DNA of 64,000 bases from Rhodopseudomonas julia. GTDB lineage: Bacteria; Pseudomonadota; Alphaproteobacteria; Rhizobiales; Afifellaceae. Below are positions 7,996 through 16,390 of the stretch, piece after piece (position 1 is the stretch's first letter; each line of letters begins with the position of its first letter). The notes below the pieces were generated by a model. That model was not told where the DNA came from. It made no database searches and saw nothing but the letters and a program-made list of their open reading frames with translations. A program made the translations under genes and the position numbers. The stretch lies in NCBI RefSeq assembly GCF_030813515.1, contig NZ_JAUSUK010000002.1:930001-994000 (forward strand), in the 5' to 3' direction.

Positions 7996-9684
7996 TTACT
8001 GCGCTTTTTCGTATTCCGGCGCGTCTTCCAGCTGGTTCTCGGTGGCGTTGATCGAATAGCGAGTTTCGCCGTTCGAATCCTTCTGGATGTTGAGCGTATC
8101 GTACTCAACCGCGACCGGCTTCTCGCCGATGCCCAGGAAGCCGCCGACATCGATGATCACGGCACGGACATCACCGTTCTGGCCGACGATGACGTCGTCG
8201 ATATCCCCGACGCTCTCGTCGTTGCTGCCGTAAACAGTGGCGCCCATGATGTCCTCGGCGCTCAATCCGCTGGGCTGTGCGCCACCGGGAACGGACTTGC
8301 TGGAGCCCATGTCGTTCTGATCACGCGAGGCGGTGGTCATCGAACCGGTGCCGTCCGTCGTACCTGTCTTGGTCGTGTCGGACTGGCTGTTCTGTGCCGT
8401 CTGCGAGCCCGTCGTATCGCCACTCATGTCGCTGCTGTTGCTGGCGACATTGCCTTCTCGACCAGACATATCCCACTTCGGCGCGTTTTCGAGTTCAGCA
8501 CGCGTCATCGGGATCGTCAGACGCGGCTCATCCTCGTTCGGTGCCTTGGCCATTTCGACCTGATCGAATTTGATGGCGACCGGCTTTTCGCCCACGCCGA
8601 GGAAACCGCCGACGTCGATCACGATCGAATCGATCTTGCCATTATCGGCAAGGATGACGTCGTTGATCTCACCGACGCTCTGCTGCTGATCGGCCGGGTT
8701 TGCTGCGAGCTGGTTGTTCTGGCCGGCGTTGTTGCCCGTCGCGGACTCGCCTGTCGCAGAAGCCGGACGGTTCGTCGCCATCTTCTGGTTGGCGTTGTCG
8801 CCAGAGGTCGTCCCGCTCGTGCCCATGGCCGTTGTCTGGCCGCTGGCGTCGGTCTTCACCCGATCCTGCATATTGGTGACCGGCTCGCCGCTCGCCATGG
8901 TGTTGGTTTTACCCATGGAGCCGCGTGCCTGACCGCTGTCGGCATTGTTCTGCATAGCCTGCTGCTGGCGCTCGCCCGTCGCATCCTGGCTGCTTACCGA
9001 CGAATAGACCTCGCGGCCGAGCCACTCGCTCAGGCGGGTTTCACCCTGCTCAGGCTGGGCAAAGGCGGTCTGGCGATCCTGTCCGCTCATCGCACTGTCG
9101 GTTGTGGTCGTCGTGCTGGCGGCGGTCTGTTTCGACTGATCGTTCGTCATCGAACCGCTTGCTGCGCCATCCGAAGAGGCGGTTGTGGAGGCGCCCGTCG
9201 TTGAACTCTCGCTCTTGGCGGTGCCGCCTTCTTTCTGCATCTGCGCATAGCTGCGCTGATCATCTTTCGCCTGGAATTCCGGAGCATTCTTCAGCTCTTC
9301 CTCGGTGGCGTCGACGACCAGGCGCATTTCGCCGTTCTGGTCCTGCGTCACCTGGAACTGATCGTAGTCGAGAGCGACCTCTTTTTCGCCCAGCCCGAGA
9401 AATCCGCCCACGCCAATAATGGCGGCGGTGATATTGCCGTTCTCGTCGACCAGAAGATCGTCGACATCGCCGACTTCTTCGGCGTCCGGTCCGGCTGACG
9501 AGTAAACGGTCTGGCCAATCCAGGTGGAAGCGAGATCTTCGCCCTGCTTCTGCTGCGTCTGGACGCCCTGGGTGGTGGACTGAGCCTGCGTGGTCTCGTT
9601 CGGCTTGGCCGGCTGCGTCTGGGCGATCGCGCCGGTGGTCAACAGTGCGGCAATCGCCGTACTCGCCATCAATGTGCGGATCAT
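7996..9684 (-). CDS. Secreted protein with three PRC-barrel domains and low-complexity linkers
   Basis: 562 residues. A signal peptide (MIRTLMASTAIAALLTTGAIAQ) is followed by a PRC-barrel at ~50-138, a second at ~218-404 and a third at ~474-559. All share the core (I/V)GVGGFLG-x-GEK or IDVGGFLG-x-GEKPVA and end in an NAPE/DAPEYE-like helix. The second barrel is split: its first strand (SEWLGREVYSS, 219-229) is separated from the rest (from ~335) by about 105 residues rich in Q, N, S, G, T and M. The linkers (140-217, 405-473) are Ser/Thr/Gly-rich. The start at 9684 is fixed by AAGGAG seven bases upstream. Preceded by an EcfG-type promoter, so it is probably part of the general stress response; function unknown. 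Confidence 0.85.
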   Translation of the reverse strand: MIRTLMASTAIAALLTTGAIAQTQPAKPNETTQAQSTTQGVQTQQKQGEDLASTWIGQTVYSSAGPDAEEVGDVDDLLVDENGNITAAIIGVGGFLGLGEKEVALDYDQFQVTQDQNGEMRLVVDATEEELKNAPEFQAKDDQRSYAQMQKEGGTAKSESSTTGASTTASSDGAASGSMTNDQSKQTAASTTTTTDSAMSGQDRQTAFAQPEQGETRLSEWLGREVYSSVSSQDATGERQQQAMQNNADSGQARGSMGKTNTMASGEPVTNMQDRVKTDASGQTTAMGTSGTTSGDNANQKMATNRPASATGESATGNNAGQNNQLAANPADQQQSVGEINDVILADNGKIDSIVIDVGGFLGVGEKPVAIKFDQVEMAKAPNEDEPRLTIPMTRAELENAPKWDMSGREGNVASNSSDMSGDTTGSQTAQNSQSDTTKTGTTDGTGSMTTASRDQNDMGSSKSVPGGAQPSGLSAEDIMGATVYGSNDESVGDIDDVIVGQNGDVRAVIIDVGGFLGIGEKPVAVEYDTLNIQKDSNGETRYSINATENQLEDAPEYEKAQ

Positions 9685-9767
9685 ATAGTAATCTCCTTGC
9701 ATCTCGGATGCTATTGAGGCCGCGCGGATGTGTGTGGAAGCCGTTCGCGCGGCCGTTACCACCTGAC

Positions 9768-9792
9768 AACGTTAAGTGGTCGATCAGGTTCC
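9768..9792 (-). promoter_or_regulatory. EcfG-type (general stress response) promoter
   Basis: On the minus strand GGAAC, a 16-base spacer, then CGTT: an exact match to the alphaproteobacterial sigma-EcfG consensus GGAAC-N16/17-CGTT. It ends 83 bases before the start codon of the triple PRC-barrel gene. Confidence 0.8.
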
Positions 9793-9823
9793 GATTTCGG
9801 AGATGTATAAATCGTCGAAATGC

Positions 9824-10960
9824 TTAGGCGGTAAAAGAATATAGCCAGTCCTGGCGGCGCATCAAAACTTCGCCGGGAAGGGCCAGGAGCGCTGTGTTCC
9901 TGAGGCCTGCGACGAGACTGGGCATCGTGTAGATCTGTAGATTGCTCTCCGCCATGGACACAACCTTACGGACGCGTGGTTTGCGTGTAAGCTCGTAGCG
10001 GGCGAGTTTTCCGGGCAGCGACCCGTCTCCTGCGATCTCCGCAGAAAGCACCGCGGCATCTTCGATCCCCATCGCGCCACCCTGGGCGGCTGTCGGCAGC
10101 ATGGCATGGGCTGCATCGCCGAGGAGAACGGCTCGGTTTTTTGCCCAAGCGAGGTTTGGGTCCACGGTCTGGAGCGGCCAGGGCAGCCATTTTTCGCGCA
10201 GCGCCTGAGAGGCAAAAAACGTGGCGATCTCAGGTGCAGCATGGGGGAGCTTGGGTCCTGCCGAACCGGTTGCTCTCTGTGGCTCGATCGCCACGATGTT
10301 GAGGCGCTCGCCCCGCCTGATGGGATAGTGAACGACATGCCAGCCGGGGCCCATCCATAGGGTGGTGCAGCTCGTGTCGAGCCAGCCGGGTGTGGCCGAG
10401 ATGTCGATGCTCACGCGCCAGGCGACATGCGTGGAGGGGGACGGCTCAGCCCCGGAGACGAGCTGTCGGCGGACGACCGAGCGAAGCCCGTCGGCCCCGA
10501 CGATGAGATCGGCATGGTGTTTTTCGCCGACGGCTTGGAAGGTGACGTCGCGGTCTTGCTCGCTGAACGCATCCACGCCTGCTCCGAGATGAAGGTGGAT
10601 CGCCGTCTCTCGACGAACCGCCTTCAGCAGGATGTCCTGCAGGTCGGCGCGGTGGACCAGCCAATAGGGGGCGCCGTAGCGCGCCCGCGCCCAGTCTCCC
10701 AAGGGCAGGGTTGCAAGCAGGTTGAGGCGCTGACCGTTGCCGATCTGAAGCTTGTCGGGCGCAACGATGCATTTGCTCAATTCCTCGCCCAGGCCGAGTG
10801 CGAGGAGAACGCGAGAGGCGTTGGGCGACAATTGTATGCCGGCGCCGACTTCTTCCAGCGTTTCGGCACGCTCGAAGAGATCGAGCTCGAAGCCCTTGCG
10901 TGCCAGCGAAAGCGCAAATGTCAGGCCTGAAATGCCGGCCCCGATGACGGCGATGCGCAT
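9824..10960 (-). CDS. FAD-dependent monooxygenase, salicylate/3-hydroxybenzoate hydroxylase-like
   Basis: 378 residues with the aromatic hydroxylase layout: N-terminal dinucleotide motif VIGAGISG, the GAGIQLSPNA segment, and the FAD ribityl-binding LLGDAAHAMLPTAAQGG near residue 285. Members hydroxylate aromatic or quinone-like substrates using NAD(P)H and O2; the substrate cannot be inferred. It is followed upstream on the same strand by a small zinc-finger gene 45 bases away, and the two are probably cotranscribed. Confidence 0.82.
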   Translation of the reverse strand: MRIAVIGAGISGLTFALSLARKGFELDLFERAETLEEVGAGIQLSPNASRVLLALGLGEELSKCIVAPDKLQIGNGQRLNLLATLPLGDWARARYGAPYWLVHRADLQDILLKAVRRETAIHLHLGAGVDAFSEQDRDVTFQAVGEKHHADLIVGADGLRSVVRRQLVSGAEPSPSTHVAWRVSIDISATPGWLDTSCTTLWMGPGWHVVHYPIRRGERLNIVAIEPQRATGSAGPKLPHAAPEIATFFASQALREKWLPWPLQTVDPNLAWAKNRAVLLGDAAHAMLPTAAQGGAMGIEDAAVLSAEIAGDGSLPGKLARYELTRKPRVRKVVSMAESNLQIYTMPSLVAGLRNTALLALPGEVLMRRQDWLYSFTA

Positions 10961-11005
10961 CCTATAAGGAAGGGCAGGGGCAGGTGCCCATGCGCCTCTC
11001 CAGCC

Positions 11006-11242
11006 TCATTCCTGGTAAACGGCTTCGGTCGGACGCGCCTGCTTGGGGCTGAGCGAACGATCGAGCTTGTAGAGGGTCGAGCAGTACGGGCAGATGATTT
11101 CGTGCTCGTCGCCCATGTCGAGGAAGACGTGCGGATGGTCGAAGGGCGGCAGGGCGCCGATGCACATGAACTCGGTGGCGCCCACCGAAATCGCCTCTAC
11201 CCCGCCGGTATTATGAAAATGCGGAACCACGTTCTCCGCCAT
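11006..11242 (-). CDS. CHCC-type zinc-finger protein (NDUFS6-like)
   Basis: 78 residues. Cys27, a His at 36 or 38, Cys51 and Cys54 (CPYC) match the zinc-binding pattern of the mitochondrial complex I 13-kDa subunit NDUFS6 and its alphaproteobacterial homologues. By homology it may be an accessory subunit of NADH dehydrogenase. ATG 11242 is chosen over a GTG two codons earlier. No nuo gene is nearby. Confidence 0.82.
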   Translation of the reverse strand: MAENVVPHFHNTGGVEAISVGATEFMCIGALPPFDHPHVFLDMGDEHEIICPYCSTLYKLDRSLSPKQARPTEAVYQE

Positions 11243-11414
11243 CGTCACTCGTCCTGTCCGTTGTTGCTGGTTTACGAAACATAGGCGTGCAGAGGCGGCG
11301 GGCCAATGTCAAAATTCCAGTGTCGAGAACGTAGAGGCTCGTCCTACGCGTTGACCGTTTGCGGCGCGAGGGGCTAAGCGGCGGGAATGATCCATTCGCA
11401 CTTCCATCATTCTC

Positions 11415-12179
11415 ATGCCCTCCTTTGAAGCGTCAGACGGCGTCGCGATCGCCTATCTCGATCAGGGGGAGGGCGAACCGCTCCTTCTCATCCATGGCTT
11501 TGCCTCGAGTCACCGGGTCAATTGGCAGTCCACCGGCTGGGTCTCGGCCTTCAATGAGGCGGGATACCGTGTCATCGCGCCGGACAATCGGGGGCATGGC
11601 TGGTCCGACGCGCCGCACTCGGCCGATGCCTACGGCATGGACCGGATGGGGCGGGACATGCTGGAGCTTCTCGATCATCTCGGGATCGAACGAACCCTCA
11701 TGATGGGCTATTCGATGGGCGCGCGGATTGCGACGCATCTTGCTGTCGGCGCACCCGAGAAGGTCGAAGCTCTCATCATCGGCGGGCTCGGCGATCAACT
11801 GGTGCAGGGCTTCGGCGAAGCTGACGAAGTTGCAGCCGGTATGCGCGCGGCCTCCACGGAAGAGGTCGTCGGCGAAACCGCAAAAGGATTTCGCGTCTTC
11901 GCCGAACAGACCGGCTCGGATCTTTTGGCGCTTGCGGCCTGTATGGAGGCCGGCCGCGAGAACCTCACTCCCGGTATGCTCGGCAAGCTCACCATGCCGG
12001 TCCTCATCGTCGTGGGGTCCGAGGACGAGGTGGCTGGCGACCCGGAAGCGCTCGCAAAGCTCATCCCCAGTGCCAAGACCGCGATCATTCCGCGCCGTGA
12101 CCATATGCGCGCCGTCGGGGACAAGATGACCAAGGCTGCCGTCCTGGAGTATTTGGAGAGCCTCCGCAAAGCCGCCTAG
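11415..12179 (+). CDS. Alpha/beta-fold hydrolase
   Basis: 254 residues. Oxyanion segment LLIHGFASS, nucleophile Ser100 in GYSMG, acid Asp in VVGSEDEVAG, and His in RRDHMRAVGD complete the catalytic triad. The family covers esterases, lactonases and dehalogenase-like enzymes, so the substrate is unknown. It is cytoplasmic (no signal peptide) and divergent from the zinc-finger gene. Confidence 0.85.
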   Translation: MPSFEASDGVAIAYLDQGEGEPLLLIHGFASSHRVNWQSTGWVSAFNEAGYRVIAPDNRGHGWSDAPHSADAYGMDRMGRDMLELLDHLGIERTLMMGYSMGARIATHLAVGAPEKVEALIIGGLGDQLVQGFGEADEVAAGMRAASTEEVVGETAKGFRVFAEQTGSDLLALAACMEAGRENLTPGMLGKLTMPVLIVVGSEDEVAGDPEALAKLIPSAKTAIIPRRDHMRAVGDKMTKAAVLEYLESLRKAA

Positions 12180-12236
12180 CGGTGTCTGCACGATCCGCGA
12201 GCGGTCTGAACCGGCGTCAATCCGGTTGGTCGGCTG

Positions 12237-12264
12237 TTGACCCTAGGTTACGCCGGCATATGCT
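12237..12264 (+). promoter_or_regulatory. Candidate sigma70 promoter upstream of cysE
   Basis: TTGACC (12237-12242), a 16-bp spacer, TATGCT (12259-12264). It leaves a leader of about 150 bases before cysE that holds a perfect 8-bp stem AGAGATCG-TGCC-CGATCTCT (12325-12344). Confidence 0.4.
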
Positions 12265-12419
12265 GATTTTGATTGGAAGCTATATAACAAGGTGTGTGGC
12301 CCGCGGGAGCAGCGTTGCAGGCAAAGAGATCGTGCCCGATCTCTCTGGCAAACAGCGCGTGCCGCACCAGATATCCGGGCGCCGGAGAACCGGATTGTGA
12401 CGCAGCGAGAGGAGCCGAT

Positions 12420-13265
12420 ATGGCTGTCGAACAAACCCGTCTGAGCTCGGGCGCCGAAACGGTCGATCCGGTCTGGGCGCAGCTTCGCCGCGAAGCCGAA
12501 GACATCGTCGCGCGCGAGACCGTGCTTGCGGCCTTCATCTATTCGACGATCTTGAACTATCCCCGGCTGGAAGATGCGGTCGCCCACCGCGTCGGAGACA
12601 GGCTGCGCCATCCCGGCATTTCCACAGGGCAAATCATTCGGTCTTTCGGCGAGATGTATGAGGATCAGCCGGAACTCTCGGAGGTTCTGCGTATCGATCT
12701 GATGGCCGTCTATGACCGCGATCCGGCTTGCGAGCGGCTGATCGAGCCGGTGCTTTATTTCAAGGGTTTCCACGCGATCCAGTCGCACCGGCTGGCTCAT
12801 TGGCTCTGGCAGCAAGGTCACAAGGATTACGCCCTCTATCTGCAAAGCCGTGCATCGGAAGTGTTCCAGGTCGATATTCATCCCGCCGTTCCTCTGGGAC
12901 GTGGGATCTTCATCGATCATGCCACCGGTATCGTGATCGGCTCCACGGCCGTCATCGAGGACGATGTCTCGATCCTCCAGAATGTCACGCTCGGCGGGAC
13001 AGGGAAATCGTGTGGTGACCGGCATCCCAAGATTCGTCACGGCGTCCTCATCGGCGCCGGCGCCGAGGTCCTCGGCAATATCGAAGTCGGCCATTGCTCT
13101 CGCGTGGCGGCCGGATCGGTCGTGTTGAAACCGGTGCCGCCCATGGTGACGGTTGCGGGCGTGCCGGCGCGAATCGTCGGCAAAGCGGGCCGCGACGAAC
13201 CCGGCCGTTCCATGGACCAGCTCCTGCGCGAGGCGGAACAGGGGAGCGACGACGTTTCCGGTTGA
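12420..13265 (+). CDS. cysE: Serine O-acetyltransferase
   Basis: 281 residues. Acetylates L-serine with acetyl-CoA, the committed step of cysteine synthesis. An N-terminal helical domain is followed by the left-handed beta-helix with hexapeptide repeats. The catalytic region shows DIHPAVPLGRGIFIDHATG with the Asp/His pair, then NVTLGGTGK. ATG 12420 is preceded by AGAGGAG; an earlier in-frame start at 12294 has no support. Followed 59 bases later by a DUF3126 gene. Confidence 0.93.
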   Translation: MAVEQTRLSSGAETVDPVWAQLRREAEDIVARETVLAAFIYSTILNYPRLEDAVAHRVGDRLRHPGISTGQIIRSFGEMYEDQPELSEVLRIDLMAVYDRDPACERLIEPVLYFKGFHAIQSHRLAHWLWQQGHKDYALYLQSRASEVFQVDIHPAVPLGRGIFIDHATGIVIGSTAVIEDDVSILQNVTLGGTGKSCGDRHPKIRHGVLIGAGAEVLGNIEVGHCSRVAAGSVVLKPVPPMVTVAGVPARIVGKAGRDEPGRSMDQLLREAEQGSDDVSG

Positions 13266-13324
13266 GCCGGTTGAGATCGGGTCCCCGTTATGTCAGGACG
13301 GGCCAAACCAAGTTAAAGGGTGTC

Positions 13325-13540
13325 GTGTTGAGCATCGACGAACTGAAAAAACTCCAGGCCTACCTGCAGCGGCTTTTCGACAACGAGAAGATCCAGGTGA
13401 AGGCGCGGCCGCGCAAGGACGATTCGGCGGAGGTGTTCGTCGGCGAGGAATTCGTTGGCCTCATTTTCCGCGACGATGAGGATGAGGATCTCTCCTACAA
13501 TTTCTCGATGGCGATCCTGGATTTCGACCTGCGCGCCTGA
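13325..13540 (+). CDS. DUF3126 family protein, 71 aa
   Basis: Small acidic cytoplasmic protein with the family pattern ELKKLQAYLQRLF, ARPRKDDSAEVFVGEEF and FRDDEDEDLSYNFSMAILD. The family is restricted largely to alphaproteobacteria and its role is unknown. The start is GTG 13325 (or TTG 13328), six to nine bases after AAAGGG. Its place after cysE is commonly seen in Rhizobiales, though no functional link is established. Confidence 0.8.
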   Translation: MLSIDELKKLQAYLQRLFDNEKIQVKARPRKDDSAEVFVGEEFVGLIFRDDEDEDLSYNFSMAILDFDLRA

Positions 13541-13668
13541 AGGCGCTCCGAGACGAAGCTGATCTGAAAATGCGGGCGGTCGCGGTAAGCGGCCGCCCGT
13601 ATCTTGTCGGGCCTATTCGAGCCGGTTACGTTTACCAAACGTTAACTGATGCCGGACGGGTGGGCGCC

Positions 13669-13986
13669 GTGTCTGATTTCGAAGTGCTGCTGTTTTGCGT
13701 TCTGACAGGCTTCGTGACGGCCGGAACGGCTGCAAGCTTCTACCAGTTGCTCACCTCGCGCCCGCCTGATTTTGAACTGCGGGATTTCACCTTCCCCGCG
13801 ATCGCGACCTGCACCTTGATGTGCTTTACGGCGGGACCGTTCATCGTGGTTCGCCGAATTTGCGGAGCCTTGCGCGTCAAAAAAGCAGGGCTGGAGATCG
13901 TGGTCCTCGGGCTTGCGGTGGCGGGTCTGTGGAGCGCATGTTCGGGCACATTGTTTCTCAGTTTTCTGGTGGCTGTCCGCGCATGA
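13669..13986 (+). CDS. Small membrane protein with three TM segments, function unknown
   Basis: 105 residues from GTG 13669. Three hydrophobic stretches are visible: about 4-28, 41-62 and 77-100. The segment between the second and third is basic ([12 protein letters not shown]), placing it inside. An in-frame ATG at 13570 would add 33 residues with no membrane or signal character, so the later start is preferred, but this is uncertain. The stop overlaps the ATG of the carbonic anhydrase-like gene (ATGA), so the two are coupled. I do not recognise a function. Confidence 0.65.
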   Translation: MSDFEVLLFCVLTGFVTAGTAASFYQLLTSRPPDFELRDFTFPAIATCTLMCFTAGPFIVVRRICGALRVKKAGLEIVVLGLAVAGLWSACSGTLFLSFLVAVRA

Positions 13987-14510
13987 GCATTTATTGTCTG
14001 AAGGAACGTAAGCCTGATCTGCCGGAGAGCGGGGCCTATTGGATTGCACCCTGCGCGAGCGTGATCGGCGATGTGCGACTGTCCGAAGACGCGAGCATCT
14101 GGTTCGGCGCGGTTCTGCGGGGCGACAACGAGCCGATTTCCGTCGGCCCGCGTTCCAATGTCCAGGATCTCAGCGTTATCCATACCGATCCTGGGTTCCC
14201 CTGCACGATCGGCAGCGATTGCACGATCGGCCACCGCGCCATTCTGCACGGCTGCACGATCGGGGATTTCTCTCTCGTCGGTATGGGAGCGATCGTCCTG
14301 AACGGTGCAAAGATCGGCCGTTTCTGCCTGATCGGTGCGGGTGCCCTCATCACCGAGGGCAAGGAGATCCCGGATTATTCACTCGTCGTCGGCTCTCCCG
14401 GAAAAGTCGTGCGGACGCTCGACGAGACAGCCAAGGAAGGGCTGCGGGAATCGGCAGCGAAATATGTTGCCAACGGCCGCCGGTTTCGGGAATCGCTCGG
14501 CCAAATATAG
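13983..14510 (+). CDS. Gamma-class carbonic anhydrase-like protein
   Basis: 175 residues of hexapeptide repeats forming a left-handed beta-helix, with the three zinc-ligand histidines typical of the Cam/CaiE/PaaY group in SVIHTD and HRAILHGC. Members hydrate CO2 or are inactive relatives; activity is not certain from sequence. It starts at ATG 13983, overlapping the stop of the small membrane protein. Convergent with the BTLCP peptidase gene. Confidence 0.88.
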   Translation: MSIYCLKERKPDLPESGAYWIAPCASVIGDVRLSEDASIWFGAVLRGDNEPISVGPRSNVQDLSVIHTDPGFPCTIGSDCTIGHRAILHGCTIGDFSLVGMGAIVLNGAKIGRFCLIGAGALITEGKEIPDYSLVVGSPGKVVRTLDETAKEGLRESAAKYVANGRRFRESLGQI

Positions 14511-14555
14511 GTCGCTCCCGGCCGGCGCCGGACATCCCTCAGCCGGATAAAGCGC

Positions 14556-14583
14556 CGGCCGGCCTCCTTTCGGAGACCGGCCG
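14556..14583. terminator. Stem-loop between convergent genes
   Basis: CGGCCGGCCTCC, loop TTTC, GGAGACCGGCCG forms a 12-bp stem with one mismatch. It lies between the carbonic anhydrase-like and BTLCP genes. No T-run follows, so termination efficiency is doubtful. Confidence 0.45.
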
Positions 14584-14635
14584 CTGAGCCCGGTTGGGGA
14601 CGGGAGAGTTTGGAGGCGACCAGGCTAGCTCAAAT

Positions 14636-15301
14636 TCAACGCAGACGACCTGTGGCGTCGAGCGGCTGCCAACGGGAATCGTCGATGGCGACCCATCTCT
14701 TCGGGTCTGCCGTGTCCTGCCGTTTCACGTAGCGGTAGCCGGTTTGGCTCCACAGGCGGATATCGGAGACCTTGTTGTCGAGCACGTAGTCACCGCGATC
14801 GGTGCGCACGACGAGCACGGCATGGCCGGCGCCGACTTCGTCGAAGACCACGGCGACCAAGAGGTCGGAGGTGGGCCAGCCGCGTGTGACGAGCTGCTTG
14901 CGCTTCAGAAGGACATAGTCCTCGCAATCGCCGTAGCCTTGCGGGAGCGTCCAGACTTCTTCCTGCCCATAATACTCTTCGTCCGTCACTGCCTTGACGC
15001 TGTCGTTGACGTAATTGTTGATCCGAACCAGATCCTGCCAACGTGAAGGCGTCAGCTGCATGGGCGAGCGCCCGCCGTGGACCTGGCATTCGCCCGGAAA
15101 GGACTTGCAGAAGGCACGATGTCCGATTGGTGGCGAGGCATAGCGACCCGTGCGCATGACCGGCGCGCTGATGCTTCCCGTGATCCTGATGCCAAGACCG
15201 GAGCTTGTCTGTTGGGCCTGGGCCTCTGCCGGTGCCGCCATGAAGGCGGCGAGGGCGAAGGCTGCCCCAAGCATTGTTCCGGTCACTCTGTTCAACCGCA
15301 T
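14636..15301 (-). CDS. Bacterial transglutaminase-like cysteine peptidase (BTLCP / DUF920)
   Basis: 221 residues. Signal peptide about 1-29 (ending AEAQA). The catalytic triad of the family is visible: Cys126 in GYGDCEDYV, His160 in GAGHAVLVV, Asp175 in DYVLDNK. It should act in the periplasm. The characterised relative LapG cleaves large adhesins when released by the c-di-GMP receptor LapD; no LapD or adhesin is in this window, so that role is only a possibility. A PilZ gene lies 228 bases upstream on the same strand. Confidence 0.85.
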   Translation of the reverse strand: MRLNRVTGTMLGAAFALAAFMAAPAEAQAQQTSSGLGIRITGSISAPVMRTGRYASPPIGHRAFCKSFPGECQVHGGRSPMQLTPSRWQDLVRINNYVNDSVKAVTDEEYYGQEEVWTLPQGYGDCEDYVLLKRKQLVTRGWPTSDLLVAVVFDEVGAGHAVLVVRTDRGDYVLDNKVSDIRLWSQTGYRYVKRQDTADPKRWVAIDDSRWQPLDATGRLR

Positions 15302-15529
15302 ATCGCGATCCCCCGTTTTGGGAGACCGTATCCCCGGCGGCTTAGGCGCGGGCTAAGCGGTTCTTTCGGAGTTTCACTCTCGCGGCAAGCTCTTCTTTAC
15401 GCTGCCTACGATTTGGTTGAAATCAGGAAGTTTTCCTGAAATCGTCGGCAAGTTGAAGAGCTTTTACATAAGAGTCGATTGTCGGTCTGGTTAAAAAGAT
15501 GTTGTTGTGGAGGTAAGGAAAGAGCGGTG

Positions 15530-16195
15530 TCACAGGCTTCCGTCTGTGAAGAACTCTTCCTCGATAATTCGCTCGATCTCTTCTTCCGACATGATGCGCA
15601 TAAACTCGATGGCGACGCCGTCGCTGAAATGGCGCACGACGCGGCCTCCAAGCCGGCCGAGGTTGACGCGCGAACCAATCGGAGGGCGCTCTGAAATCGC
15701 GATGGCGGCGCCCGTCTTCGACATATCGATGATCTTGCAGTCGACCTGCCTGCCCCCGGGCAGCGTCACCCGCGTTTCCGTGGTGGCCGGCACACGCCGC
15801 ACGGAGCGGCGGTCGTCTCGGAGCTTGAGCACGTCGCGGCGTCCAAGCCAGGCGAGGGTGTTCGCGAGCTTTTCCCGCTTGCGCGCCGAAGCCGTGATCG
15901 TGATGGCGAAACCATTTTGCGTGTGACGCGTGATGATGCCTTCAATGCGCCCGATCTGTTCGGCATAGATGATGATCTTCTCGCCGACGTTCCCTTTGAC
16001 GGGACTGATGATCGCGGCTCCGCCCGCGGACACGTTGCGCATCTCGCACGGGTTCTCTTGCTGATCCGCAAACATGCAACGGCCAAGCAGGCTGACCTCG
16101 ACGCGCTCGTGCTGACGACGATTGCTGTCGGGATCCTCCACGGTGAGTTCCACCGTCTCTTTGGGCGTTTCAGTGTTTGTGGAAGCGATGGTCAT
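15530..16195 (-). CDS. Tandem PilZ-domain protein (c-di-GMP receptor candidate)
   Basis: 221 residues, cytoplasmic. Two PilZ domains: the first ~26-110 with RRQHER and NVSAGG, the second ~127-210 with RRSVRR and DMSKTG. RxxxR and (D/N)xSxxG are the c-di-GMP-binding motifs, and both are close to consensus in each domain. It probably binds c-di-GMP and transmits it to an unknown partner. Divergent from the rhomboid gene. Confidence 0.88.
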   Translation of the reverse strand: MTIASTNTETPKETVELTVEDPDSNRRQHERVEVSLLGRCMFADQQENPCEMRNVSAGGAAIISPVKGNVGEKIIIYAEQIGRIEGIITRHTQNGFAITITASARKREKLANTLAWLGRRDVLKLRDDRRSVRRVPATTETRVTLPGGRQVDCKIIDMSKTGAAIAISERPPIGSRVNLGRLGGRVVRHFSDGVAIEFMRIMSEEEIERIIEEEFFTDGSL

Positions 16196-16390
16196 TGCTC
16201 GTGAAGCCAGGAGCCTGATGCAAAACTATCATGGTGCAAGTTAACCATCTGTAAGCGTGTGTGGCAGAAAGAAACAGTGTTTTTCCAAGTCTTTTCCTTG
16301 CCCGGACGCTCTGTGCTTGCGAAGGGATGAAGCGTAATCCCCTCGGATGCTCCCCTTTTCGCCTTTCACCGAAGAAGCGATCCCACCCCC

